A DNA stretch of 64,000 nt from Tachypleus tridentatus (GCF_004210375.1 NC_134834.1:140401009-140465008); one strand, 5' to 3'. Counted from the first letter of the stretch, positions 1 through 12,038 are shown. Program-made: numbers and translations. Notes: a model not told the origin generated them from the sequence alone.

Positions 1-132
1 TTCAAGGGTCTTTTGAGTTTGGGGAACAAGAAAATATCTCAAGGAGCAAGGTCAGGTGAGTAGGGGGGTGGGGAAGAACAGTGATCGAGTGTTTGGCCAA
101 AAACTCACGAGTTCTGAAGCACAAATTTCGAA
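1..132 (-). mobile_element. Mariner transposase fragment, cut by window edge
   Basis: This stretch is nearly identical to 40756-40885 inside the mariner described at 40528-41409. It covers the end of the transposase reading toward the PYSPDLAP region. Homology stops near base 132, where an A-rich run begins. The left part lies outside the window. No terminal repeat is visible here. Confidence 0.8.
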
Positions 133-360
133 GAAAAAAAAAACTTCTTGTTCGTCCATGCATGGACTGAGCCCTGAAATGGACCTGAGTATGATGTTAT
201 ACTTTTACTCTGGCCCAAAGCTTTAAAAAAAAAACCCTAAAGACAGACGCTATAATCGTTCGGGAGGGAGGAAGAGGTCAAATGTACCTGACCCTCCTGG
301 GTATTTAACAACATCAATACCCAAATACCCACACAGTCAGTCAGCCCTCGTATAGACACA

Positions 361-1256
361 ACAAGTTTTACTGTAGAAAAAGTAGATATCAAGAAATTTT
401 ACAAAAACCCACGTAAATTACGGGATTACTAAGAAGTTGAATCTATCAAGGAGACAGGCGGGCCAGGCGAAAGGTGCCTAAGAAATGAAGATGAAATAGT
501 CGTACCTTAAGATCCGATAAAGAATAGATTATTGAACCAAAGAGGCAGTGTCGATACTTTTGATCACGAACATAAAGATATATTGGGTGAACCCACTAGT
601 ATTGTAGAATTACACGAGCTAAGCAGCAGTAGTAGTAAATCAACACTGCCTGGGCTAACTCTTGGAGAAGTGATCCAGCTGGCATCCTGAATGGCCAACA
701 GTAGACCAATTCGACTTGGTCTTAATGAGACCTTATATTTTCCAAGTCTTGCAAGCGAACATTCTTACCTGAATGGTATAGGTAATATTCGTAGCTTCAG
801 CTTCAATATTTCACAACTACTGTCAAAGTTTACCGTTTTATCTCTCGTCATTTTAACACTGGCGCCAAATGTTAAGGTAAAAAAGCCTTTGTGTCTAAAG
901 GGGTCAATACATAGAAACAATGCACAAGTGAATCTCCAAGAAACAATAAACATTTGAATAAAGTGTGCAAATATAATGCTTATTTAGAATTAAAACTTTA
1001 TGGGACAATACAATTCTTCCGCATTAACGAAACTCACCGACTATCTCAGGAAAAAAACAGGGAATATATCAAAATACTTGGATATGAGTTGACACTTAAA
1101 ATTGTCCAAAGCATAGTTCAGAGGAGTTATGATGAAGGAGACACAACTGAAAATGAAGGACACGTTTTAGCAATATTAAACTTCTTAAAGACTTATTCTT
1201 ATATCGTAAATAAACAACTGTGTGAAGGGCCATTATGGATATCCTCAATGATGTAA
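361..1256 (+). pseudogene. Decayed coding relic, family not recognised
   Basis: One reading frame runs from 361 to 954 with only three internal stops (TAA 430-432, TAA 508-510, TGA 688-690). It then continues in another frame from 954 to the TAA at 1254-1256. The switch fits a single lost T in the T run at 953-955. Composition is protein-like: a serine run near 630, a hydrophobic stretch near 825-865 (FTVLSLVILTLAP) and a charged region near 1040-1130. No ATG is needed upstream, so this may be a processed or inserted copy rather than a native gene. I do not recognise the family; a host gene, transposon protein or old viral insertion are all possible. The reading continuity over about 900 bases in an AT-rich background supports former coding. 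Confidence 0.5.
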
Positions 1257-3977
1257 CTTTGGACGAAACTGCATAAAATATGACAGGGTTAGAGCAATAC
1301 TAATATATGTGTATATTCTGTTTTTGATGGCTTTCTTTAGGCTAATATTAAATGTATTTATATTTAAAGTACTAACTTTGTAAATTTGTTTGTAGAATTA
1401 ATTTCATCAACTAAAACATGTGAATACAGTTTTCAAATACAAAACCAAAATGACAATCAACTTTATCAACTGGGGTAAAAATAAATTATTCTTGAACTTT
1501 CTTTATTTTGTTTTTAAAGATATTGAAAAACATATCCATCTTATATTTAGATACGTTTAGTTTTAAACAATGTAAAATTTTTGCTTTTTACCGAAAAATT
1601 CTTTAGAATTTTACTCCATTTTAATCAAAATTCAATCACGTTTACAATTAAATCTTTAATATGAATTTGTTTGAATTCACATTTAGAATGTACCTTCCGA
1701 TAAGATGTTATCTGCTTGTGATAAGCCATGTTATTTTACATAACTTTGTGAAGCAGCATTGTTCGTACTGAGGTTTTGAATGTCACGCACATGTTCAAAT
1801 ATTCTATCATGTACGGACTGGCAAATTTCTCATATATTTATACGTATTAGAGCATCTGCCACAAGTTACTTCAAAAATGTTCTTACTATAATGTTTATTA
1901 TGTAATCCCTATTTAGTAGCTTTAAAGCTATTTTCTTACAACATATTTCTTTCTTTTTTGGTGAACTTGTTTTTAATGATTTGAAAGAGATGTCTGGTTT
2001 TTGTACTATATTAATGGGTAAATCCGATCCTATAATTTTTCACTTCAGTTTTATGGTGATATTATCACTTATCTCTGGAATTACCAAAGTAGCCTGAGCT
2101 TTAAAATGTGCTTGCTTTATTAACACGGTTCAAGAGAACATGTCCTTTTTCATTTTGCCTATGAAATTTTTATTGCGTTTTGTATAAATTCCTTTGGATA
2201 GATATTTTTTTATTGAAAGAGTAATCATGTTTTCCTAGCTTCCACCTACATTTCTTTGTTAGTACAACGTTTATCAATGCTATGGAGTTATACACCTCTT
2301 TTTACATAAGAGGAATGATATGAATGGAAATATAAACAAAGAGCTTTAGGAGAGAGCTTTCTGTTAATATCAGTAGTGATTTCCCCATTCCTGACATGAA
2401 TTGTAGTATTTAGACACGGTACATTTTGACCTGGTATGGCATAAACAAGTGTAATGTTTATGAATGGGTAAATGGTATTCAATAACTCATAAAACTATAA
2501 AGAGACTCTAAATTAGTATTTCACACTCATAAATACGTCATTTATGAATTTGTACCTGATTGATAGACCAATATTTCCTCCTCTTTTTTTCAAAAATTAA
2601 GTGTTTTTAGTTTATTTGTGTGCATAAATAATACAGTTAAGACTAATGCCATCCTATTACCCATAGCTATCCTCTTATTTGTTTCTAAACGCCCCCGTTA
2701 AATCTTATATATCTATTATTTAACAGAAACCTCAGAGCTCGTTCTAACCAATCTGTTAAAATATTTAAAAGGTCTAATCATCTCAATTTCTCTAGTCATA
2801 GTCATAACACAATTTATCCCTTTCGATTGGAATACTACGATACAGCTGAACAACGTCCATCGTAAACAAATTATAATGATCATTAAATAGATGTGAGTTA
2901 TTGTGTAACTGTTCAACAAAATTATCTGCGCTGTTCACATGAGAAAGGATAAAGTCCAATAACGGGTGCTACAGTCTTTCAAAAACTCATGGTATACTTT
3001 CTGTCGGAGATCCTTAAGTAGGTGCTATGAGTCTAAGGGGCAATTAAGGTTTATGATGTTCAGTAGGACGTTGCATTCTGGGACTCAACTATTATAGGGT
3101 TATAGATTATTCACTAGCTGGGGCACTACACGGATACCATTTTTTATTCATTCAAAGGAATTCTACTTTCAAGTGATTTAATAGGATCTTTTTTTTAATT
3201 TTAAAGTTATCTTCATTTGATAAATTAGTATCTTTTGCTCCTAACTATTGTTCAATAAAACTGCAAACCTTTCACTTTTATCGGAATTTTTGCTTCTTGT
3301 ACAGAATTTTCCCAGTAACATATCGAGTGTTAGAGATGCATCCATTTGTAGTAGTTTAGTGGATAACTGGGAAAATTCTGTGCAAGTACTGATTTTTAAG
3401 TATAATATCGGTATTACCTTTTAATTTATAGAAATATTCCGTCTCCACCTTCTACAAATCTCTCTAAGGCATACTCCAAAGTGGTCGATGAGACATTTCC
3501 GGGGATCGAAAATCACTCGGGAGTTGATTGGGGACGGTTAGAAATTATTAATACAGAAGCATCATTGTACAACTAATTAAATATTGTTGGTCAAATCGAC
3601 ATAGTATATTGTGCAGAAAGTAAGAGCCATATAATCAAGGAAATAAAAATACCAGCTGTAAATTTATTGTACAAAAATGCATGAGTCATTTACTAGTCTG
3701 GACAAGAGAGTCGTTTACTCTCCTCCCACCTAGCTCACGGTTGTAATAGAGCCAATCAGGAAGCATTGTAGTAAAGGTGACGTATTCTTTAATATGTTTT
3801 AACTTCATTCTGGCTTACATTCCTGATGATTACCAATGATAGTATTTCTTTATTTATTAATTGGTATTTGCTATATCCGGAACTGGAGGTGTGAGTGTGT
3901 TCAGTGTCACAAGGACATTAGGTATCGTAATTAATAAAACAAGTTAAAAAATCAAAGTATTGTACTTAAAATAAGTG
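1257..3977. other. Intergenic, no gene seen
   Basis: This is AT-rich sequence with only short random reading frames. The only structure noted is an inverted repeat at 3296-3386, listed separately. Confidence 0.6.
3296..3386. repeat. Foldback inverted repeat, 21-bp arms
   Basis: The arms 3296-3316 and 3366-3386 are reverse complements with one mismatch in 21. The loop is 49 bp. The core of the arm is AGAATTTTCCCAGT. No clear target duplication is visible. It could be a very small MITE or a structured element. Confidence 0.6.
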
Positions 3978-3989
3978 AATGTAAATTTT

Positions 3990-4186
3990 CTTGATGACGA
4001 GAAACCCACTTGAAATAAAAATGTATCTCAGAACGGCTGGTATGGATATTAACACTTTTATTGATAAAGAGAAAACAGCGTTTCGACCTTCCTTTCTTAA
4101 CTTGAAGATGACCTAGGAAGGTCGAAACTTTGTTCTCTCCTTATTAATAAATGTGTTAATACCCATACCAGCCGTTCTGTGATACA
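3990..4186 (+). mobile_element. Penelope-derived foldback element, copy A
   Basis: It starts with CTTGATGACGAGAAACCC. The arms 4024-4089 and 4117-4184 are inverted copies carrying AACGGCTGGTATGG / CCATACCAGCCGTT and the GGTCGAAAC tip. Only about 27 bp separate the arms. Flanks 3978-3989 and 4187-4198 form a 12-bp direct repeat with one mismatch, interpreted as a target-site duplication. The GAAGGTCGAAAC tip sequence is the same as the 3' end of the Penelope-like element at 39092-40128. There is no coding capacity. Confidence 0.75.
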
Positions 4187-4230
4187 AATGAAAATTTTGT
4201 TTCAATCTACAAAAAGTGTGTAACGTGTGC

Positions 4231-4720
4231 GTTGTTGTTTTTCTATCCAAAGTTGTATTATTAGTTTTTCTATTTTGTTGTTGTTTTCTCAGTCTAAGGC
4301 TGTTATTATTTTTATGTATTGTTGTTGTTTTTCTATCCAAAGTTGTATTATTAGTTTTTCTATTTTGTTGTTGTTTTCTTAGTCTAAGGCTGTTATTATT
4401 TTTATGTATTGTTGTTGTTTTTCTATCCAAAGTTGTATTATTAGTTTTTCTATTTTGTTGTTGTTTTCTTAGGCTAAGGCTGTTATTATTTTTATGTATT
4501 GTTGTTGTTTTTCTGTCCAAAATTGTTATTACTTTTGATATTGTTGCTGCTTTTCTGTTCAAAGCTGTATCATTTTTTTATATTTTTGTTATTTCCTCAG
4601 TCTATAGTTGTGTTATCACTTTTTCTATATTGTCGTTGTTTTGTTAGTCTAAAGCTGTATTATTCCTTATTCTATATTGTTAGTTTTTGTCCAAAACTGT
4701 GTTGTTATTTTTTTCTATAT
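4231..4720. repeat. 90-bp tandem minisatellite, open in both strands
   Basis: Units begin with GTTGTTGTTTTTCTATCCAA at 4231, 4321 and 4411, an exact 90-bp period. More diverged units follow from 4501 to about 4720. Ninety is a multiple of three, so the + and - strands each show a long open frame (143 and 149 codons) made of 30-residue repeats. These frames are best read as by-products of the repeat, not genes. The array starts about 45 bp after foldback copy A. Confidence 0.9.
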
Positions 4721-5066
4721 CTTCGACTGACAAGATCAAGTCACTTCTGGTCTTGGTCAACGGCTTTGGTTTCAAAAAGAACCGTAAACCAATGATCCAC
4801 AATTAAGTGACTTGTTTTATTTTTATATGCTAGAACAGTGAATTTATTCAGATGGATAACAAAGGATACAATTCATCAGAAAAAGTAATAGAGGTAGGAA
4901 AACCTATGTCGATGTTGCCGCCAAACTCTTCAAGCGTATGATATTAGAAGCAACTGTATTAAATTAACAGTATTTACTAACTGGGATACCCTTCTCTGAA
5001 CGGAAGTTATGTAACCTCATGATTAATGAAACATCTTAGTTGCTTCTCTGAAATGTAATTGGGAAA

Positions 5067-5540
5067 AACGCAAAACCAAAATGCAAAACAGAATATTTAT
5101 TTATTTCCATAAACCCGGTAAACCACAATGCCTAATTTGGAGAATATCCATCCAGAGGATGTGAGATAGTGGTAAAAATCGTCAACAAACGAGCCCCTCC
5201 CCCTAGGCTGATGTTTTGTGAAATCATGTTTAATTAAATATTATCTTAGGGCATTAAAAGTTGTTTACTTTATAATAGTAAAAAAACCCATAAAAACTGC
5301 AAAACACAAAACCTAAAATTGAACATTCGTTTCCATCTCCTCACGGACACAATGACCCTTTATACCAAATTTAGTAAAGATCAACATAGAGCGACATAGT
5401 GGTAAAAAATGTCAAAAAGTCCATGAAAACCGCAAAATGCATAACTGAAAATGTGTATGTTTTTCGCTTGGACCTGAGAAGCCTCCACACCAATTTTGAT
5501 GAAGATCCATCTATATTCTGCGAAATAGTTGTATGAACAC
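5067..5540. repeat. Degenerate tandem repeat, about 120-bp units
   Basis: Three related blocks start near 5067, 5287 and 5420. Each has an AAAACxGCAAAAxxCA-like start, an xACCAATTT-like middle followed by GAAGATCCATC-like sequence, and a GAxATAGTGGTA-like end. Blocks one and two are separated by about 100 bp of other sequence. The family is not recognised. Confidence 0.5.
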
Positions 5541-5952
5541 ACAATAGAAAAGAGACGGTAATATTATATTTATACAGATATTGTTGTACTTGATGTTTAA
5601 AGATATATATTATAATAAAGTAAAAGATCTATTCAAATCGCAGTGGCATTTGGATTAAGAGAAAGCGCTGCTTTACCTGGACTGCGTGCTGACAAACGTG
5701 CTGTGATGAGACTCATTAAATGAAGGGAGTAGAACTATAGTTTGACTGTTGCTAGACTGTTATAGCATACAAATCAACTAAATATATGAGTAATTTTTAA
5801 CTCTGCACTGGCCTTCCTTGTATACAAGTCAGGGAAAAGGAAGATTAAACCAAAATAACTTGAATCTTTGTAGCTTAAATCACGTATCTTACTTTCGTAT
5901 GTTTTTTGTTTTCGATTTTTAATTTTTAAAGTTAAATTTATTTCCAGAGATA

Positions 5953-6932
5953 CACCCTTGTGCAAATTAATTGAAACAAACCGGAAAATTACGATTTTTT
6001 CAATTTTTTGCATTTTATTTCTGAGAATCCAAAAATTACTCACAAATTAATACATGATATGACCGCCTTTATTTTTCAGAAGATCATTAATCCACTTTGG
6101 CATCGAGTCCACGAGTTGACTGCAATCTTTACTAATTTTTGGATTGCGGTACCACACCTCAATTATAGTCTCAATTAGCTTATCTTTCGTAGTACAGTCT
6201 TTTCCCCGAAGTCTTTCTTTACAAATTGCCCAAAGATTTTCAATACGATTTAAGTCTGGAGAGTTTCCAGGCCAGTCCAGCACCTTTATTCGCGTTGTAG
6301 TCATAAAATTCTTCACAAGTTTTCATGTGTGGCACGGAGCCAGATTTTGCTGAAAAATGCCAAATCCATCTGGAAATCTCTTTTTTAATTCTGGAACGAC
6401 TCTTCTCTGCAAAACTTCGATGTACTGTGGTCCTCGCATCATACCTTCAACGATATGTAAGCCTCAGACGCCATAGTAGCTGAAAAATCCCCAAAACATC
6501 TTCTTCAAGGGATGTTTTACGAACTGATTGATCTGAGATTCTCGAAGTTTCTCACCTGGAGATCTGCAAACATGTAGACTTCTTTGACCCTGTACGAAGA
6601 AACGAGTCTCGTCACTGAATAACACCTTCCTCCATTGTTCTTGCGTCCAATTCTTGTATTTCAAACCCCATTGATACCGTTTTTTCTTCATTGAGTTGGT
6701 AAGAAGTTGTTTTTTGACTGGTCTCCTTGCTCTTCTTACGCAATTTCTAATGACGTAATATTTCTCAAAATTTCGTCATATATCCCAAAAATGGATCGAC
6801 CGTACTGCAAAACACAGCTAATGACGCCGTCTGTGTAAGAAAAATGACAGCAGGTCCAGCGAGCCTACACCGGCCGCCACGCTGAAAATATTGTAAAATG
6901 ACCATTTGTTTCAATTAATTTGCACAAGGGTG
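5953..6932 (-). mobile_element. Tc1-like DNA transposon with perfect 28-bp ends
   Basis: The terminal inverted repeats 5953-5980 and 6905-6932 match at all 28 positions. TA target duplications lie at 5951-5952 and 6933-6934. The 980-bp length is short for an autonomous Tc1-like element, and the N-terminal helix-turn-helix portion seems reduced. It lies just upstream of the first recognisable exon (7208) of the dead astacin copy. Perfect ends suggest a fairly recent insertion. Confidence 0.9.
6047..6760 (-). pseudogene. Tc1-like transposase, two stops in one frame
   Basis: A single - strand frame runs through the region with only two stops, after YYGV near 6464 and after LAPCHT near 6318. Family marks are RRARRPVKKQL, NWTQEQWRKVLFSDETRF (first catalytic Asp), QQNLAPCHT, where the second catalytic Asp appears replaced by Asn, and DWPGNSPDLNRIENLW with the third acidic residue. 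Tc1 transposases cut and paste DNA at TA sites using a DDE/D triad. The stops and the lost Asp mean this copy should be inactive. Confidence 0.85.
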
Positions 6933-7207
6933 TATATCTAACTCCAATTCTGAGAATGAAATTCTTTGACACTATTACACTGCGTGAACATAAACTGGTT
7001 TGTAATGATTTCGGTAATAATTTAATGAATAATTTATTTTTTGTGCACGTAGTATAAATGTCGCCGTAAAAAGCAAGTTTACAACAATTAGGTGAGATTT
7101 AACTTCCATTAGTTTGGTACAAATTAAAAACTAAAACATATTTACAAATTTTGCCTTTTAAACTTTATCAGGAAAAACCTCTAAATGACTTTTTTTTTCT
7201 TTTTTAG

Positions 7208-10200
7208 AATCTAATTGATAACACTAAAACCCATATTCATCAAGCCATGGAAGAATTCCATCGTCAAATGTGCATTAAATTCAAACCCAGAACCACCGAG
7301 AAAAATTATTTACGCATATTCAGAGGAGGTGGGTAAGAAATTGTCGTTGAACTATGTTTGCTATGTAGGTTATATAGACGAAAAACATCATCGTTTGTGC
7401 TTTTGTAATTTGTAATTGAATATCTATATGATTTTAATATTTCCGTCAATGCTGTAATAATTTGAAAGGCGTTTTTTTTTATACAAAGAAGTCAGTATTT
7501 TCAGAGAGAACGTTTTTCCAACCTACAAGCAAAAAATATGGTGTAGGAAGTTGCTTAAGACCTGAAAGAACCATCTAATCAACAAAGTAATTGGGCTGAC
7601 ATCAAAGAGTGTTTACTCGCCCTACAAAGAAATGAAACGTAAAGGTGGCAAAGGCAGAGTGTAAAAAAAAAATAACTGTTGATACTGTTGAACCAAAGCT
7701 TAATATTTTTCTATCTCTTTGTAATGAAGTCCAAATGCTAGAGTTTAGATTATGTATAAAAGAATAAAGTTTCTCTAAAAATTGTACTTTCAGATTAATT
7801 TATTTTTAGTTTGTTTGCTGTTAGGTACAAAGCAACACAAAGACCTACCTGTGCAATTCCTACCAAAAGGTATTAAAATCCGACCTTTAGCGTTAGAAAA
7901 TATTCTATTAATATCTACTCTGCATTGAAGGCACTGTTAAAAAGTTCTGGGGAGTTACACCAAACCATGTGTCACTTCTCGGAAGGAAGTTATCTGTCTG
8001 TGTGACGTCCTTCATTCCTTTACTTTGATATCAACCAAACTGAACATACAAACTTAGGGCCACTAGCAGTGACATTGAGGGTTTGGTAGTTGATTTCTAA
8101 CATCCCAAGGGCATTCCTCAGAGTTTTACTGTGCATTGAATGGCTACATCAACTTGTATGATATAAAGTAAATTCTGTTGTATTTTAAATTCAGCTTGTT
8201 TAAACAATGATTCACCTCATGCCCCCATTAACTCAGAGGCAAGTCTGAAAGCTCCCAGTGTTGACAAGCAGTTTTCGATACTTGGGGTGAGAACAGTACA
8301 GATATCCCCTTGTGTAACTTTGTGCTTAACAACAAGAAAAAATGCAAGTAATGTTCTTTCGTTGATAACTTTCTCTATTGTTATTTTTTGTATTTACGTT
8401 TTATTTCTTCTTCCTCAAGCACAACTACGTTAAAATATCGTGTTGTTAAAACTGTGTTATTCTTGTCTGACCCTATCTTTTTGCAGTTGCTACTCTTATA
8501 TTGGGAAAGTTCAGTTAGGAACCCAGAAGTTGTCTCTCGGTTGTGTTTGTGAATATCTGCGTGCAATCATTCACAAATTAAATCAAGCTGTTGGTTTCTT
8601 TCAAGAGCAAAATAGGAATGATAGAAATGTTTATATTATTATTTAATTTGAGAACATCCAACCTGGTAAGTAATAAAAACAATCAATGCAAACAATAATC
8701 ATTTTATAGTATATTAGTCCTTTAGTAATCACAGAATATAAGAAGCAATTACTTAAAACTCACACGTATATTCCAGAACTATATTTCACACAATGACGTG
8801 TTTCTAACCTATAAAAACTGCATATAAAAAGACTTTATCGAAAACTGATCATAGTGCAAATCCAAATCCTTTAACTTTTAACCATATCATTACGTATAGC
8901 TTTGTAGTTTCTTATATCTAAGTATGCATTTAACGACCACTGATAACTAACAACAATAACCTAAATAGAAACTTGCTATCTAAGGCAAGACTATTTGTAA
9001 ATATACCGTAATTCAAACAATAAACCTAGACTTGAACTTAAACTTAATGTGACAGATTTAAGTTTTTGAATGGCATCAACGAAAAGCAGAAAGATAACAA
9101 GTAATATTCTACAATTACAGTCCATATGATAACCTTTGCAGCTTCAAAATGAGTGGAAAATGTTTGTTTTTACTAGACGTCCACCGTAGAATGACACAAA
9201 TCCTACATTGATCTGGCATTTTCCTGTTTACAATGATATAAATCCCACATTTATCTGGTATTTTCCTATTTACAATAATACAAATACCACGTTGATCTGG
9301 TATTTTCCAATTTACAATGATACAAATCCTATACTGATCTGATATCTTGCTATTTACAATGATACAAATCCTATACTGATCTGATAACTTGCTATTTACA
9401 ATGATACAAATCCTACAATAATCTGATACCTTTTTAATTTATAATGATACAAATCCTACAACGATTTGATATCTTCTTATTTACAATGATGCAAATCCTA
9501 CATTGATGTGGTATTTTCCTATTTAGTGAAAATGCACTCTTGACCTACTCTTCCAACAGAAATCCTTCTAATTCATCAACACTGACGATGAATCACCGAC
9601 TGTCAAGCTTTTTCCCACAACATCCCATACACGTTCAGCCAGATACAACTTATATGAATGAGCTGTTAATTCAGTTCAATCAATACTTTCTTCTTCCAGG
9701 AAGTTTTAACTACATAAAGACGCGGTGTGGCACGTGTTATCATCCATAACAAGGTTCTTACCAACTAGAGTTTCACACGACCATACTAGAATCTGCAAGG
9801 CTGCATTTCTATATTTTACATAGTGCCATGTCGCAACCTTAAATGACAGTGTTTCAACCAATACTGTTCCATACCCACATATGTATGTCAACATCATCAT
9901 ACACGTTTCTTTCCTGACACTGAGCATAGATATGATCCTAATCACTCTTAAAATGCATGCGTACCTCATAGTTAGCTATCTGCAGTGTAAATAATGATAC
10001 ATTTGTGAACAATTGCCCAAATATCATTTCATCATAACGCATGAAGATACATTATCTTATGGCAACGGATAAAAAAAGTAAAGACATTTGAAACATCTTC
10101 GTTGAAAATGTTTTATATTTCACTCTTATTTACATATCAGAGTTCATGACTGGCCAATGGACATTTTGGATTTATAAAATGAACCTATAATAGTTTTTTA

Positions 10201-10546
10201 TTGTCATAGATAGAATATAAAAAAATCCTAATATCCTTTAATGGTTTAGAATTATTAGGATGATAAATATTTATTTCTTTATGTTCCAGAATATTATTAT
10301 TTTTGTTTGTTTTTTTCTTCATAAGGCCAAGAACGGCAGTTTATCAAGTGCATGCCCTCTGAATATCGTACAATTAGAGAATTTGATTTAGACTTTGTAA
10401 TACTTTATGGTGAGACAGCCTTTTCTTGACATGGCTCGTCTCAAACACTGGAATCCTCGACCAGAGTGCCATTAAAACCGGGCTTTCCAAACTCTGGTTT
10501 GAATGTCCGTGACGTTAGCAACATTCGAGAAATTTACAGATGTTAA
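7208..10546 (+). pseudogene. Astacin metalloprotease pseudogene, three exons left
   Basis: Three exons of an astacin remain, in order. The first (7208-7332) ends in MCIKFKPRTTEKNYLRIFRGG and matches exon 4 of the live gene at 48042-48156; donor GTAAG follows. The second (8487-8665) is 179 nt, exactly the length of live exon 5, with acceptor TTTTTGCAG and donor GTAAGT. It has lost the zinc site: HELGH is now HKLNQ and [11 protein letters not shown] is now FQEQNRNDRN, plus an in-frame TAA at 8644-8646. The third (10326-10546) matches exon 6, has two losses (a TGA after ETAFS and the Met-turn written FVILYG) and still ends in IYRC. Phases between exons still agree. Exons for the signal and propeptide were not found upstream; a Tc1 element sits there. 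This is a tandem-type duplicate about 39 kb from the live gene in the same orientation, now dead as a protease. Confidence 0.85.
9190..9525. repeat. About 44-bp tandem repeat in pseudogene intron
   Basis: Roughly eight units share TTTACAATGATACAAATCCT followed by an A/T-rich part with GATCTGATAT. Units differ by a few bases and small indels. The array lies inside the intron between the last two exons of the astacin pseudogene. Confidence 0.85.
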
Positions 10547-10740
10547 ACTTATAAAAAATACGTTTTTTAAATTAGAAAACTGATTCTTTTACTCTGAAGT
10601 TATTAGTTTCATCCTCATAGAAACAATATACTATTTATAACCAGTTAAAACACATATTTGTTTTAACGTGACAAAACAGGAAAATTAACTTTCTAGCTTA
10701 TAAACCCGGATTTCAGTGTTGTACGTTTGTAAACCTATCG

Positions 10741-11275
10741 AATTCCGGCATGGCCAAATAAGTTAAGGCGCTTCAATCATAATTTGAGAGTAGCGGGTTC
10801 GAATCCCTGTCCCACCAACATGCTCACCCTTTCAGCTGTGGGGCGTTATGATGTGAGGTCAATCCAACTATTCGTTGGTAAAAGAGTAGCCCAAAAGTTA
10901 GCGGTGGATAGTGATGACTAGCTGCTTTCCCTCTAGTTTAACACTGTTAAATTAAGGTTTGATTTTGTTTTGAATTTCGCGCAAAGCTAAATGAGGGCTA
11001 TCTACGCTAGCCGTCCCTAATTTAGCAGTATAAGACTAGAGGGAAGGCAGCTACTCATCATCACCCACCGCCAACTCTTAGGCGACACATTATAACGCGA
11101 TCACGGCTGAAAGGTCGAGCATGTTAGGTGTGACGGAGATTCGAATCCGCGACCCTCGGATTACGACTCGAGTACCTTAACCACTTGGCCATGCCGGGCC
11201 GCTAAATTAAGGACGACTAGTGCAAATAGCCATAGTATACATTTGCGCGAAATTCTAAAATAAACACAAACAAGC
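10741..11275 (+). mobile_element. tRNA-headed SINE (type 1), host of a nested SINE
   Basis: The head carries GGCATGGCCAAATAAGTTAA and the B-box-like GGGTTCGAATCCC; the tail is GCGCGAAATTC followed by a CAAA-rich run. Flanks 10731-10740 and 11276-11285 are a perfect 10-bp duplication (AAACCTATCG). A second SINE interrupts it at 10958-11202. Confidence 0.95.
10958..11202 (-). mobile_element. Type-1 SINE inserted into another SINE
   Basis: This is a reverse-strand copy running from TTTGATTTTG and GAATTTCGCGCAAAGCTA to GGCCATGCCGGGCC. The host SINE sequence TAAATTAAGG is duplicated at 10948-10957 and 11203-11212, which marks the insertion exactly. It therefore jumped after the outer copy. Confidence 0.95.
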
Positions 11276-11285
11276 AAACCTATCG

Positions 11286-12038
11286 CTGACCTAATGAAAC
11301 ATGTACTTTTACGTAAATCTTGGAGATATTTTTGTTGTGGTTGTTATTTTATAATGAACCATACGTTTGCCTCTGTTATAAAGAAATACGTCTGTTGACA
11401 ATTAGTAACATTTAATTATCGTAATAAAATGTCTAGTTAACACCTTTTCTTAGAAATAAGCACTGATGAATTTATAGATTAATTGCAGATTTTATCAATG
11501 ATAAGTTAGGGTTTTAATGAATGTTTTGTTTAGTTAAAAGTTAATGACTCTAACCTTTAAACGTGATTTGTCAAGTCATTTAGCTTCAAGCGTTAACGAG
11601 ACATTTTAATCTCAGGCATGTAGTTCTCATAATTTGTTTGTTTTGTTGTTAAGTACAAGCTACACAATATAATGAAACCGACGTTTTAACGTTATAAGTG
11701 CTTAGGTTTGCAGCTGTGAAACTTCTTAAAAGTTTTTTTTCATTCGTTAAATTTTGTCACTAGTATTTTGACAGAAGCTGATTATGTTTTAAAATTTAAT
11801 AATCATTGAATTTTTAACTGAATATTGCTTAACACGAAAATGTAACAAAAAGGTGTAGTAATCTGAACTGTTGTAATATTCATTTATAGTAGGGAAGATT
11901 AATTCGCTTTTATCAACCTAAAATTAATGTTCTATTAATGAAAATAATTATATCAAACGTTTTCGTTTGACTTGGTTTTCAGTTATCTTTTGAATGCACT
12001 AGTAGTGAAAAAATATCATGCGTAAATAGAATAAAGTA
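11286..12038. other. Intergenic, nothing recognised
   Basis: AT-rich sequence between two SINEs with no coding or repeat structure that I can support. Confidence 0.5.

Noticed and set aside
4113-4562. 149-codon - strand frame and 143-codon + strand frame
   Set aside because: Both are products of the 90-bp minisatellite, whose period is a multiple of three; part also runs into the foldback element.
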